From Persicaria tinctoria (Eukaryota > Streptophyta > Magnoliopsida > Caryophyllales > Polygonaceae): a stretch of 64,000 nucleotides of DNA. Made by a program: the position numbers and the translations under genes. The notes beneath the pieces were generated by a model. That model made no database searches, was not told where the DNA came from, and was given only the letters and a program-made list of their open reading frames with translations. The first letter of the stretch is position 1; each line of letters begins with the position of its first letter. The stretch is from positions 1,798,001-1,862,000 of the forward strand of contig JBANSL010000005.1 in NCBI GenBank assembly GCA_037127255.1. The letters are read 5' to 3'. This document shows positions 20,815 to 31,537 of the stretch, piece by piece.

Positions 20815-22656
20815 TTATCTTTTTTCCCAAAATTTTAAAGGATTTTCAGAATATAACTCCTTACACATTTTTTCTTGTTGTTTAATAATTTTATCTTTTA
20901 ATGTTACTTCACATATAGATAGTGCAAATTCTCTTTGTGTAGGAAGAATATATTCCTCACCACGCTTAGTGCGCGTAAACTCTATTGCTTGGTGTGTATA
21001 AGCTTGTTTAATCTTTTTGACCCAAGCATCTTCACCATTGATGTTGAAGACCATCATATCTAAATGCTGAGTTACAGGAACATGGAGTCTTTGGAAATTA
21101 TTTCCAATTAACATATCATGCGAGGGCTGATTAGTAGCCCAGAGTGTAGGAATTACACATTGGACTCCTCCTATCATGATAGGTACATCAGAAGCTAATT
21201 CTGAATGAACCATAATAATATCATAAGCTATTCTAACCTGAATTGGTCTATGAGACTTCTGCCAGATAAACTCAGGAAATAAGGGCTTTTTACCAAAGCA
21301 TACTGAACATCCAATATCTACAAAGGCACATAATTCATATTGATTAAACCCTTCTAAGCAAATACTTATCGGTATATAAATGCTATTGGGGTTGGTAATC
21401 CTATAATTTTTCTTTAGTGATTCTCTACTGACATGTTCAAAGCTTTCTTCTACTCTCATATTATCTCCATAGAGATGTCTGAGGTCTATTACTTCCATTC
21501 TCATTCCTAATTCTTCTTCAAATAAAGAATCTGTGAGAGATTCTTTTAAGTCTTTAGCCCCTGGATCATTCTCATAGATAGGTTCACTAATGGTTTTAGT
21601 TTGATATCCTATTATTTTTCCTTTTTGTATGGAACTAGATGATCCTTCTTGATTTTCTCTAACCTTGTGAACTATTGGAGGAATTGCTGTTATTGACTCC
21701 TTAAAAGGATAAGAACCTAGATCTACACTATGTCTGGGTGGTTCTTTTATAATTCTATTTTCTAACCTCTTGTTTAATGCCGCTATCATGCTTACTATGT
21801 CTTCATCTACAACAAAATATTTGTCTTTTCTACTAGTGGTAGCTCCTTGATTCCTCGGATTAATACTAAGATTAGGATTGAACCTAAAACTAGTGTTTCT
21901 GGATAAACTTGGACATCTAGAGAGATTGACTGGTGGTTTAGCATTCGTATGGATTCTACCTTCTTCATCTATGGTTAAAACCTTATTACTGCTAGTGCCT
22001 GTAGAATTTTCGAATGCGTTTACCCAAATGGTCTTAAGTCTTATTTGATCAGGTTTTAGTTTAACAGGTACAACCTCTTTGCTTGGACCTACCACCTCGT
22101 GTTTCTCAGCTTCTACTATATGGCACTTTTGTGGAGGATTTGTAGTATTTTCAAGTTTATAAACTACCTTCCATTTTAATTGTAAAGGACAAGTTCCCTT
22201 ATGCATACTAATACCTTCTGTTAACAATTTTATAGCTAAGAATTTAGATGCATAATGATCTTCTAGACTAACATAATAGTTAGGTCTACAGATCCAAGAA
22301 ACTGCTCCTTGACTCAAATTACAGACTATACCACTGATGCATTGATCACTAAACCTTTTATGTCTAATGTCACAAACAAAATTAATGCATTGCACATCTT
22401 TTCCATAGTCTTGTAATGGAGTTATAATTACTTGGATGCCACATATGAAAATATATTTAAATTTTTTATCTTTGTTATGTTTCTGAATGTTTGCCCAATT
22501 GATTAAGTTTACTTCAGTTGCTTGATTTTCATTATTTTTGACAGTTACATCTCCAGACATTTCTTCGCAAACATATTTACCATATTTAGAGAATAATAAT
22601 TTTTTAACAAACTGTTCTTTAGCGATGATCGGGAAATCAACCCCTGATCTCGTCAT
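20815..22656 (-). pseudogene. Viral movement protein plus aspartic protease region
   Basis: A 613-codon frame. Residues about 65-165 match the 30K-superfamily movement protein of caulimovirids (ICGIQVIITPLQ, DIRHKRFSD, a segment around CRPNYYVSLEDHYASKFLA); it would enlarge plasmodesmata for cell-to-cell spread. A poorly conserved linker follows. Residues about 435-530 look like a retropepsin: CAFVDIGCSVC at the active site and HDMLIGNNF downstream. The active-site triplet is DIG (447-449) where DTG or DSG is usual. A stop (TAA, 22702-22704) separates it from the coat protein frame upstream. Confidence 0.85.
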
Positions 22657-22701
22657 CTCTTCAACTTGTTCCTCATCAATAGAGGTTTCAGCTTGCTGAA
22701 G

Positions 22702-23223
22702 TTAAGCTAAAGTAGTCATTTCATATTCATCAGAGAACTCACTAGGAGCTTCTCCTTCCATCATTTCATTAATTTCTTCACCTTCTATTGACTCATTTTC
22801 AGATTCTATATCTTCTTCAAGCTTTTCTTCTATTATTTCTACTATCCCTTTGTTATTTCTTAGGGCTAGATCTACTGCTTCATCTTCAGATAACTCGATA
22901 TAATCCAAACTACCTAGGGCTTCTGCTAATCTATTGTTCTTCTTGTTTTTGCATTCATTAGCATAATGACCGGATTCTCCGCATGCCCAACACTTACAGT
23001 TTTTCTTTTTCTCAGGACAGAACGAGGCTTTCTGAAAAAACCTTCTGTTTTTAGAGAATGGTTTTTTTATAATACTTCTTATAATATTTTTCACCTCTTT
23101 GTTTATTGAAACTTTTTCTCTTGTAGTTTCGTTTTCCTTGGTAATCTCTATTATTACATCTCCATTCTGTTGGCGTCTCCCAACACGTTAAAAATTGTTT
23201 TTTCATTCTTTGGGTGCTTCTTA
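22702..23223 (-). pseudogene. Viral coat protein, C-terminal part
   Basis: The minus strand continues the coat protein after the LTR insertion, then after a frameshift near 23080 reads a CCHC zinc knuckle, CWACGESGHYANEC, typical of caulimovirid coat proteins, followed by an acidic stretch. The knuckle binds the packaged nucleic acid. Without the LTR element the frame joins directly to the part at 29831 and beyond. Confidence 0.85.
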
Positions 23224-23228
23224 CGTCT

Positions 23229-24702
23229 TGACGTGCGTGAGGGGAGATCGATGCCTATGCTCACTCCAATCAAATAAATTTATGCTCGAATCCCTCTATA
23301 GTATAGTGGAAATCAAGGTCGATCCAAGGGAGTATGTCAGCGGTTCTATCCTAGTTGTTTTATGGACAAAAATAGGGGAATAAATGGCGCAAATAGGGGC
23401 TGTAAATGATGGGAAACACGCTGAATTTGGCTCAAGTAACAAGTGATTTCAATGTATGAGAAGGAACTTCCAAGATTAGGGCCAACCACAACAACAAACA
23501 CATGTATAAATCAATGAATCGTGTAAGAAATCATGCTTTTATCTCAATCAAACAAATCAAATCACTTTCGTATAAGAGACTTATTTGACTATACCTTTTC
23601 TTAATTAGGTCTTTTTAACTTTCATAAAAAATCCCTAATTACTATTAATGTTAACAATCTCCTTTGGCGAATTCAATTGTAACAATGAATGCCCTAGATT
23701 TTCATCCAAGGTTAAACACATAGGTAGAAATAGATAAAAACATCTCATAAATATAGATTCATTCATCCACACACATGCTTATTGTTGGGTTCACCCCAAC
23801 CCTAGAAGATGGGGAAACTACTCACTCATTGCAAAGGAAAACATAAAAACAATGGAAGAATTCATAATCTTAAATTGCATAAATCAAAACCTTAAATTAC
23901 GTTCAATATTCTTCCCAAAAAGCTCCAGAAAAACGTGCGTCTCTTTGCTCCGTAAAATCACCGTCCTCTGCTGTGTAAAATCAGCCGTGTGTTGTGTGTG
24001 GAGAGATATACCTAATTAGCCTCTAATTGGCTTTATTTTAAAGATAAAAATTCTAGACTTAATCTCCAAGGAAAATAATAAAAATCTAACTAAGGAAAGA
24101 TAAAATATTCCAAGTCTATCTTAACTAAAAGATTCTAAAAGAAATTTAGAAGAAAATCCTAATTAAAAAGCCCAATGAGTAATAAAACAACCCGCAGAAA
24201 TTTCTCCTGGTGCGCAGGGTATCGACGCCGAGGTCTGAGTGTCGGCGCCGAGGTACCTGTGTGAATGCAGTAGCTTCTGATTTTTTCAGCTTTTCGACTC
24301 TGTCTTCAATCGCACTTTCCCGAGTCCTCGTTAATCCGATTGATGCATATGAATATGCATTGGAAAGCTCTTTTCAAGGACTACATATCTCATGAAGGCT
24401 CCAGATCTTGAATCAAAGTGATATATGGCGAAAATAAGGCTTTTCTCCGGCTTCACCTCTTTTTCCTTTTGCTTTGCTTCTCCATAGCCTTCATGAATTT
24501 TCATTAAGCTCTAAAGTGCGTCAAAACTCCTCCAAATCAGCTCCAAAACCTACAAAAACACCACCAAAGCTTGTGTAGACTCCATATCTTGAATAATACG
24601 AAAACTAACACAAACGACACACTTTCCCAACATAAAAGCTAATAAAAGGATTTGAATGGAATGAAAACATGATGTAAAATAAGACTAAAAATGCGGACAT
24701 CA
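23229..24702 (-). repeat. 3' LTR of the LARD-like element
   Basis: 1474 bp; on the minus strand it begins TGATGTCCGC and ends in CACGTCA. It contains one pair of GTCGGCGCCGAGG-type motifs at 24226-24256. Confidence 0.95.
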
Positions 24703-24720
24703 AAACACCCCATACTTAGA
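24703..24720 (-). promoter_or_regulatory. Polypurine tract of the LARD-like element
   Basis: The complement reads AAGTATGGGGTGTTT immediately before the LTR start TGATG. The phrase GGACAAGCAAGTCTAAGTATGGGG upstream of the LTR is familiar from plant Ty3/gypsy elements. A second similar purine tract is at about 26267-26287. Confidence 0.65.
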
Positions 24721-26659
24721 CTTGCTTGTCCTCAAGCAATAACCAAACTATGATCAAGACCTTTAACATATCTTCAAGTCTTCGCCTTAGTCAAAAGCAA
24801 CATCAATTAAGCATAGTGCAAATAAGAACAAGTATTGAACCATCATCACATATATTTCGGTAACCTTAGGCAAAGCAACTAGAATCCAACCACTCAAGGG
24901 AAATAATGAGTTTTCACTCCCTTTCAAATGTGTTTAGGCTTGAAATACATCTCTCAACTCAATCATTTATGACATTAAGCTACATAGAAATTGCAATTAA
25001 TATCACCAATCAATTCACCGAGATGTCAAAACATGCATTAACCATCAAGAGGACTTTGGCTCAATGGCCTTCAAAGAAGGACTCATTCGGCCGGGTTGTA
25101 ACTTGGCTTGGTAAGAACATAAAGGTATGGAATCATTTAGGCTATGTGGTGCTATAAATCCGGGAATCAAAGACTCCTAAATTTCCAACTCAACTCAACC
25201 AAACAACTCCATCATATATAAACACTTCCAAACTCATCTAATTTAGCACAACTCTTTAAAAACCCCAAAATATCCAATATATCTCGCATAAAATAAATAA
25301 GGATAAATTTGGCTCATGCACAACTTCCCATATATTCTATTCTTTTTTTTTTCTCTTTCTATTTTTTCTGTTTTTTTTTTTTCCGAAACTAATGTGCATT
25401 TATTTAAGTATAAGAGCCAAAAAATACCTTTTACATCAAAAGCGGCGAGAATAATAATAATAAAATACCAACTCAAACATGTATCCCATACTTTAACCAA
25501 ATCATGTGTCTCATACTTTAACCAAACATCCATCTTTACCAACACTAAGTCCTAAGGAGGTAAGGCTAAACATTGGCTAAGAGTAATTTTGTGGAGCTAC
25601 AAAAATAGGCTATAAGGCTCAAAGTGGTTGCAAGCAAAGGAAACATGTATAAGGTAGGTAAAAGAGGATAAAAAGTGGCTAATAAAGAGTGCCTCTATCC
25701 TTTGATTAAATTATGCAATAACTAGGTATCTCATATTGGTTTCAAGACTTAGATATACACCGCAATATCAAGAGGTAATGCATAAGGAGAGTAATACACA
25801 CATCAAAAAGAAAGGAAAAATATAAAGAACAATTCCCCATAGGCCAGATAACTCACTAGGACACGTTGGATTCCAATCACCTAAATCCTAAAGTCATATA
25901 TGCTCAATTTCATTTGCAAGTCAAATTTCACATAAAAAATCTTTTGATCGACTTAGGCTAAACCATCCAAACCATGCCTTAGGATATTACATGATCAAGC
26001 TCAATTATTAGATTTCATCATTGGACATCTAAGTTATGTGTTTTTCCATCCTAAAAAACTATGCAAAATAACGAACAAGTAAGCAAATGAACATATATTT
26101 TTGTGATTTTTTGACATTTTCTATTTTTTTTTTTTTTGAATTTTTCAGTTTTTTATAGACTCTAAATAGAAGACAAAAGGCACAAATAAGCAAAACAAAT
26201 AAAAGACAACCTTACAAAAACAACGACAAGACACAAATATGCAAAACTAGGTCACATGAATTTCGAATCTCCCCCACCCCATACTTAAAATTTCAGTGTC
26301 CTCACTGAATAAGATAAAACAAGGAAAAGGAAAAAAGAAACTCACATGGACTATGATGCAAAAATGGAGCAATTCGGAGAAGTTCAAAAATCTGCACAGG
26401 AGTCGGCGCCGATAGGGGCTGCGTCGACGCCGATACCTCTCAGCACGTTGACTTCCTTCATGGCATGTTTCCGCTCTTTCCTATGCACCATGGATGATAT
26501 TTGGGACATGTTCACTCAACAAAAATAGTAAGTCTTGGGCTATCTAACTCCTAACTAAAAATCAAAAGCAAAAAGCAAGAAAAGAAAGCAAGAAAGCGGG
26601 TTGCCTCCCGTAAGCGCTATATTTAAAGTCTCTAGCTTGACCTACTTCCCTTTTTCTCT
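24721..26659. other. Non-coding interior of the LARD-like element
   Basis: AT-rich, no frame of note beyond short fortuitous ones, poly-T runs at about 25345 and 26125. It contains one pair of the GTCGGCGCCGA / GTCGACGCCGA motifs at 26401-26437. This is where an autonomous relative would encode pol. Confidence 0.7.
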
Positions 26660-28075
26660 TCAATCCGGATCGGGAGGAGGTGGTGGATCCGGTGGTTCAG
26701 CTGGTGGAGGTGGTGGTGGAACATCCTCCGGTGGCACATCGGGATAGATAGTCAAGTGATATGGCTCTCGCTCCTTGTACCTTTTTATGCCTCTCTTCCT
26801 TTCCTTATAGATGAGCTTGAACCATCCCGAGTGGACACTCCAACATTCCACCCATTCATCTCTCTTGGATCTAGCTAGCAACCGTCTTGGAAAGCACTTA
26901 GCAAAAACGTCTTCCTCATATGCGCTCCTCTTCCTTTTCTTGGTATGGTTTTGATTTGTTTCCCCACCATCGTACACAAATAAATGTGCTTCGTTGTGGA
27001 GTTTGGTGTACAATGGTGGAGGGGGAAGAGATTCCTCCACTTCTTCTTCTTCTTCTTCTAGCGCCCCATCTTCAACGTGCCACTTTGCGAGGACCCCATA
27101 CTTGAATGCGAAAGAGGGTTGTTCGAGATCGTTGGGAATTGCCTTTGCCGTGAATGGCAAAGGTAGCGGTGTAGTGCATCGAAGAACAACTTCTATCTCT
27201 TTTTCTTCTTCTTGGGGTTTCTCACATGGCTTGTCTAGAAACAAGGGTAGTGGCGGCGTCGAGATCGGAGTAGAAATGGCCCTGAAAATAGGCTCGTCCA
27301 TCTCAACAAGTTGCTCTTCAATTCGCTCTTCAGGAAGGGGTATCGGCGCCGAGGTGCAGGGTGTCGGCGCCGAGGCATCTGTAGCCTTCTCATGTTTCTG
27401 CAGAAACTTTTCTTTGTCCAGGGGTGTCGACGCCGAGGTAGGGGGTGTCGACGCCGAGACACCTGTAGCATTTTCAGCATTCTGCAGGAACAATTTGTCC
27501 GCCAGAGGGGTCGACGCCGAGGCTGAAAGGGTCGGCGCCGAGGCTTTTGCAGCTTTGTTCCACATAGATATCCAATGCTCATAGGGAGGATATGGTTCTT
27601 GATAAAAGCTAGGGCAGGGAAGGCCAAGATGAGACCTTGTTCCACATAGATGACAAGGCGGGTTCGCCTCAAGAAAGCGTATCTCTTCCCTTAGCTTAGC
27701 ATTTTCTCGTTCTATCTCAAGCATCCGTATTTGTTTCCTTAGCTTGTCTCTTTCCCTTGATAGTTCTTCCTCCCGAGCAAGCTTTTGTTGTGAGACACTC
27801 CCTGGATGATAGGGCTCATATGTGTCCCTATAGTCGTGTTGAGCGTAGTACCCTTCCTTTGGTTGATAGGACCCATATGACTCTTGGGCTTTGGTTGAAT
27901 CCTCGGATGGTTGTTTTGCTTTCCAACTATCAAAGTCATAATAATCTTCATCATCCTCATCAACCTCGGCAAAAAATTTAGCATACTCCTTCATCCTTGC
28001 TTTCCGTCTTTCATCCGCTCTAGCCCTTTCGGCCTTTGCTTCTAAATACTCATAATACTCTTGTGCATCCTCCAT
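26660..28075 (-). CDS. Gag-like protein of the LARD-like element, 471 aa
   Basis: An intact 471-codon frame. Residues 1-50 are charged; about 96-137 form a predicted coiled coil (LRKQIRMLEIERENAKLREE); residues 141-154 form a CCHC knuckle (Cys141, Cys144, His149, Cys154) as in retroviral nucleocapsids. Residues about 180-265 repeat SASTP/SAPTP motifs; a Glu-rich stretch and a basic region follow, and the last 22 residues are mostly Pro. It would coat the element's RNA. No standard Gag capsid domain was recognised, so the function is inferred from the knuckle, the position after the primer site and the open frame. The chosen start is the first ATG of the frame. Confidence 0.65.
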   Translation of the reverse strand: MEDAQEYYEYLEAKAERARADERRKARMKEYAKFFAEVDEDDEDYYDFDSWKAKQPSEDSTKAQESYGSYQPKEGYYAQHDYRDTYEPYHPGSVSQQKLAREEELSRERDKLRKQIRMLEIERENAKLREEIRFLEANPPCHLCGTRSHLGLPCPSFYQEPYPPYEHWISMWNKAAKASAPTLSASASTPLADKLFLQNAENATGVSASTPPTSASTPLDKEKFLQKHEKATDASAPTPCTSAPIPLPEERIEEQLVEMDEPIFRAISTPISTPPLPLFLDKPCEKPQEEEKEIEVVLRCTTPLPLPFTAKAIPNDLEQPSFAFKYGVLAKWHVEDGALEEEEEEVEESLPPPPLYTKLHNEAHLFVYDGGETNQNHTKKRKRSAYEEDVFAKCFPRRLLARSKRDEWVECWSVHSGWFKLIYKERKRGIKRYKEREPYHLTIYPDVPPEDVPPPPPPAEPPDPPPPPDPD

Positions 28076-28330
28076 ATTATATCAAATCCTGAAAACTCAA
28101 ACAGACGCACAAATCAAATAACAAAGGCTCGGCACCAAGTCGGTACCGATGAGGCGGGTGGATGGGAGGTGTGTTGTTCAAGAAAATAAAAACTACTAAA
28201 ATAAAAGAAAAGAAGAATAAAAACTAACTAAAATAAAAAAGAGAAAATAAAAGAAAATAATATATGCAAAAGAAAAGGGATGGGCTATTCCCAAACCCTA
28301 AAAACAATTAAACAAGGCGCGATTGAACCC
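28076..28330. other. Untranslated leader of the LARD-like element
   Basis: Purine-rich sequence between the primer-binding site and the Gag-like start on the minus strand; no frame. Confidence 0.6.
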
Positions 28331-28348
28331 TCCCCGGCAACGGCGCCA
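28331..28348 (-). promoter_or_regulatory. Primer-binding site complementary to tRNA-Asp
   Basis: The complement reads TGGCGCCGTTGCCGGGGA, exactly matching the 3' end of plant tRNA-Asp (CCCCGGCAACGGCGCCA). It lies 3 bp inside the 5' LTR. Confidence 0.9.
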
Positions 28349-28351
28349 ATT

Positions 28352-29825
28352 TGACGTGCATGAGGGGAGATCGATGCCTATGCTCACTCCAATCAAATAA
28401 ATTTATGCTCGAATCCCTCTATAGTATAGTGGAAATCAAGGTCGATCCAAGGGAGTATGTCAGCGGTTCTATCCTAGTTGTTTTATGGACAAAAATAGGG
28501 GAATAAATGGCGCAAATAGGGGCTGTAAATGATGGGAAACACGCTGAATTTGGCTCAAGTAACAAGTGATTTCAATGTATGAGAAGGAACTTCCAAGATT
28601 AGGGCCAACCACAACAACAAACACATGTATAAATCAATGAATCGTGTAAGAAATCATGCTTTTATCTCAATCAAACAAATCAAATCACTTTCGTATAAGA
28701 GACTTATTTGACTATACCTTTTCTTAATTAGGTCTTTTTAACTTTCATCAAAAATCCCTAATTACTATTAATGTTAACAATCTCCTTTGGCGAATTCAAT
28801 TGTAACAATGAATGCCCTAGATTTTCATCCAAGGTTAAACACATAGGTAGAAATAGATAAAAACATCTCATAAATATAGATTCATTCATCCACACACATG
28901 CTTATTGTTGGGTTCACCCCAACCCTAGAAGATGGGGAAACTACTCACTCATTGCAAAGGAAAACATAAAAACAATGGAAGAATTCATAATCTTAAATTG
29001 CATAAATCAAAACCTTAAATTACGTTCAATATTCTTCCCAAAAAGCTCCAGAAAAACGTGCGTCTCTTTGCTCCGTAAAATCACCGTCCTCTGCTGTGTA
29101 AAATCAGCCGTGTGTTGTGTGTGGAGAGATATACCTAATTAGCCTCTAATTGGCTTTATTTTAAAGATAAAAATTCTAGACTTAATCTCCAAGGAAAATA
29201 ATAAAAATCTAACTAAGGAAAGATAAAATATTCCAAGTCTATCTTAACTAAAAGATTCTAAAAGAAATTTAGAAGAAAATCCTAATTAAAAAGCCCAATG
29301 AGTAATAAAACAACCCGCAGAAATTTCTCCTGGTGCGCAGGGTATCGACGCCGAGGTCTGAGTGTCGGCGCCGAGGTACCTGTGTGAATGCAGTAGCTTC
29401 TGATTTTTTCAGCTTTTCGACTCTGTCTTCAATCGCACTTTCCCGAGTCCTCGTTAATCCGATTGACGCATATGAATATGCATTGGAAAGCTCTTTTCAA
29501 GAACTACATATCTCATGAAGGCTCCAGATCTTGAATCAAAGTGATATATGGCTAAAATAAGGCTTTTCTCCAGCTTCACCTCTTTTTCCTTTTGCTTTGC
29601 TTCTCCATAGCCTTCATGAATTTTCATTAAGCTCTAAAGTGCGTCAAAACTCCTCCAAATCAGCTCCAAAACCTACAAAAACACCACCAAAGCTTGTGTA
29701 GACTCCATATCTTGAATAATACGAAAACTAACACAAACGACACACTTTCCCAACATAAAAGCTAATAAAAGGATTTGAATGGAATGAAAACATGATGTAA
29801 AATAAGACTAAAAATGCGGACATCA
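28352..29825 (-). repeat. 5' LTR of the LARD-like element
   Basis: 1474 bp, nearly identical to 23229-24702. Visible differences include GTGCATGAG versus GTGCGTGAG near the end, CATCAAAAA versus CATAAAAAA, and GATTGACGCAT versus GATTGATGCAT. Confidence 0.95.
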
Positions 29826-31234
29826 CGTCTCGACATTTTTTCTCAACCCATTTCCTAACATAAGAAATTCTGTTACCAAGAGTATCTTTATCTCCATTTT
29901 TAATTAAATCTCGATACTCTTCACTTATTTGTTCATTAATTGGGGCAGGAAGTTTATCAAAGAACATTTGTAGATTAGTGCTGTTTTCCCCTATCTTATA
30001 GTAATACTTCTCGAATTCTGTTATATAATTATCGACATATTTCATGTTACAGATTTCAAGATTGTTTAAGGTTCTTTGCCATTTTAAAGCTTCCTTATCT
30101 TCATCTTCCTTTTCTCCAATGAATTCGTCTTCTATTAGTTCACATATTAATGTGAACATCGTCACTGGACTTGCTAGATTTCTAAGTTCTTGTTTTGGGT
30201 CATCACCAATAGCTCCATACCAGTCAGCAATACATCCATAGAAACTATGCTCTATGTAATTAAGGAACTCTACATTCATGTTTAATACACTCATCATACT
30301 TTTCTTCCAGAACTCTATAATTTCACGCCTATTCCTTACACCATCTAGGTTTAGTTTATAACCTGTTTCACTTATGGGTTCTAGATTAATTTCTCTTTGA
30401 TTTGGTCTATGGTTTGGCATAATGCTTACTCCAAATCTTTCTTTCTTTTCCAGAAATTCTTTAGGCTTTAACCTAGGTCTATAATTGCTGGTAGAACCAT
30501 GTTCATATCGTCTGTAGTGTCTTCTAGCTTCATTTTGTTCTACAGTTTCATTCTCCCTCGGCCTTCTTTGTCTTAAAATTTCATTTAACCTTTTTTGGAC
30601 TCTAGATATAGGAATGTTTTCCATATCTTTTAGGTTAATTAATCCCATTTGTTGATATACAGCTTCTTCATCCGAATTATTTTCAGACTCGTCGTCGCTC
30701 ATGACCTCTTGGTTCATAAAGTTGGTTTCAATGGCTTTTTGTTTGTGTAATTTCATCTTCCATTCTGGGTCATCTAACTTAGTGCTGAATCTCCTTGTTT
30801 GTCGAAGTAGATGGTGATTCATTCTTAAGATTTTCGTTTTCGTCTTGATCTTCTTCTACTGTTTCCTTGTTCTTTATATTATCTAATTTAGTAGAAAACT
30901 TCTTTTTGGATTTTTTAAATGGGTAACTATATTTAAGAGGATCTCCTTTTTTAATTTCACCGCCTGATGTTAAGCTTATCTGATGACTGATCTTGTTAAT
31001 GGCTTTTAGATTTGTTGAGTGATGAACTTCGCCTGTTTCTTTTACAGTCTTAAATATTTTACTGTTAATTTCAATATATAATTGTTCTAATTTTTTAACT
31101 TCTAATTTTAGATCTATAAGTTGGTCTGAAATGGCATTTAAAATTGCTCCAAAATGCTTATCGTTTACATCTAAATGTAAAGCATGAGGATAAGTCTTAT
31201 GGGGGCAATTAGTAGACACCTCCAGATTGTCTTA
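29826..31234 (-). pseudogene. Viral coat protein, N-terminal and core part
   Basis: Two overlapping minus-strand frames (31234-30779 and 30822-29826) form one protein with a frameshift near 30790. The core has FLNYIEHSFYGCIADWYG, NLEICNMKYVDNYITEFEKY and FFDKLPAPIN, a pattern of caulimovirid coat proteins. The first frame opens after a stop at about 31236 and shows no in-frame ATG near its start, so the start codon has been lost or was non-AUG. The core frame runs into the LTR element at 29826 and resumes at 23223. Confidence 0.82.
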
Positions 31235-31265
31235 TAGATAAACACAGATTATTTTTAATTAACTT

Positions 31266-31278
31266 GGCTCTGATACCA
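31266..31278 (-). promoter_or_regulatory. Viral minus-strand primer-binding site (tRNA-Met)
   Basis: The complement reads TGGTATCAGAGCC, the tRNA-Met primer site shared by caulimovirids and many plant LTR elements. It lies about 45 bp ahead of the first viral frame, as expected. Confidence 0.85.
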
Positions 31279-31537
31279 AATTGCAGGATCACACAGACTT
31301 AAGAAAATACTAAATATTATTTAAGCAGAAATAAGAAAGATAATAACACAAACTAAGGATATAATTTAAACTTAATAAAAAGTTGGGTTTATTTTTATAA
31401 TTTTTTGGTTTTTATGGGGCAAAGTTTATGATTGTAAAAAAGTGAATAGTGACTTTTGGCTATTCTCCAAAATACTTTGGAGATTTGGCTAAAGTCCTAA
31501 TATTTTTGGGATTTTTGGCTAAAGTTCTAGTTTGTTC
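31279..31537 (-). other. Outer viral leader segment
   Basis: AT-rich sequence outside the primer site, with TTTGGCTA-type motifs inverted relative to the far viral end. No open frame. Confidence 0.5.

Larger units (their letters stand above)
23229..29825 (-). mobile_element. Non-autonomous LTR retrotransposon (LARD-like), 6.6 kb
   Basis: Two direct LTRs of exactly 1474 bp (23229-24702 and 28352-29825), each running TG..CA, flanked by the 5-bp duplication CGTCT (23224-23228 and 29826-29830). The primer-binding site (28348-28331) and purine tract (24720-24703) place the element on the minus strand. The interior encodes one Gag-like frame (28075-26660) and no protease, RT or integrase, so it depends on a partner element. 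I count about six differences between the LTRs by eye, so it is young. It disrupts the viral coat protein. Confidence 0.95.
17372..31537 (-). mobile_element. Endogenous caulimovirid (pararetrovirus), near full length, split by an LTR element
   Basis: Minus-strand order: leader with tRNA-Met primer site (31278-31266), coat protein, movement protein, aspartic protease, RT, RNase H, one further ORF, TATA promoter (about 18190) and leader sequence to 17372. Removing the LTR element and one CGTCT leaves 7,564 bp, about one caulimovirid genome. Coat protein upstream of movement protein is the order of Cavemovirus/Solendovirus rather than badna- or petuviruses. It is flanked by 9-bp repeats TTTTCCTTT (17363-17371 and 31538-31546). 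It is defective: frameshifts near 30790, 23080, 20817 and 18900, stops at 22702-22704, 20322-20324 and 20166-20168, plus the LTR insertion. Confidence 0.88.

Noticed and set aside
23195..29518. Identical short frames inside both LTRs
   Set aside because: They are shadows in the LTRs with no known product; the duplication is explained by the LTR pair.
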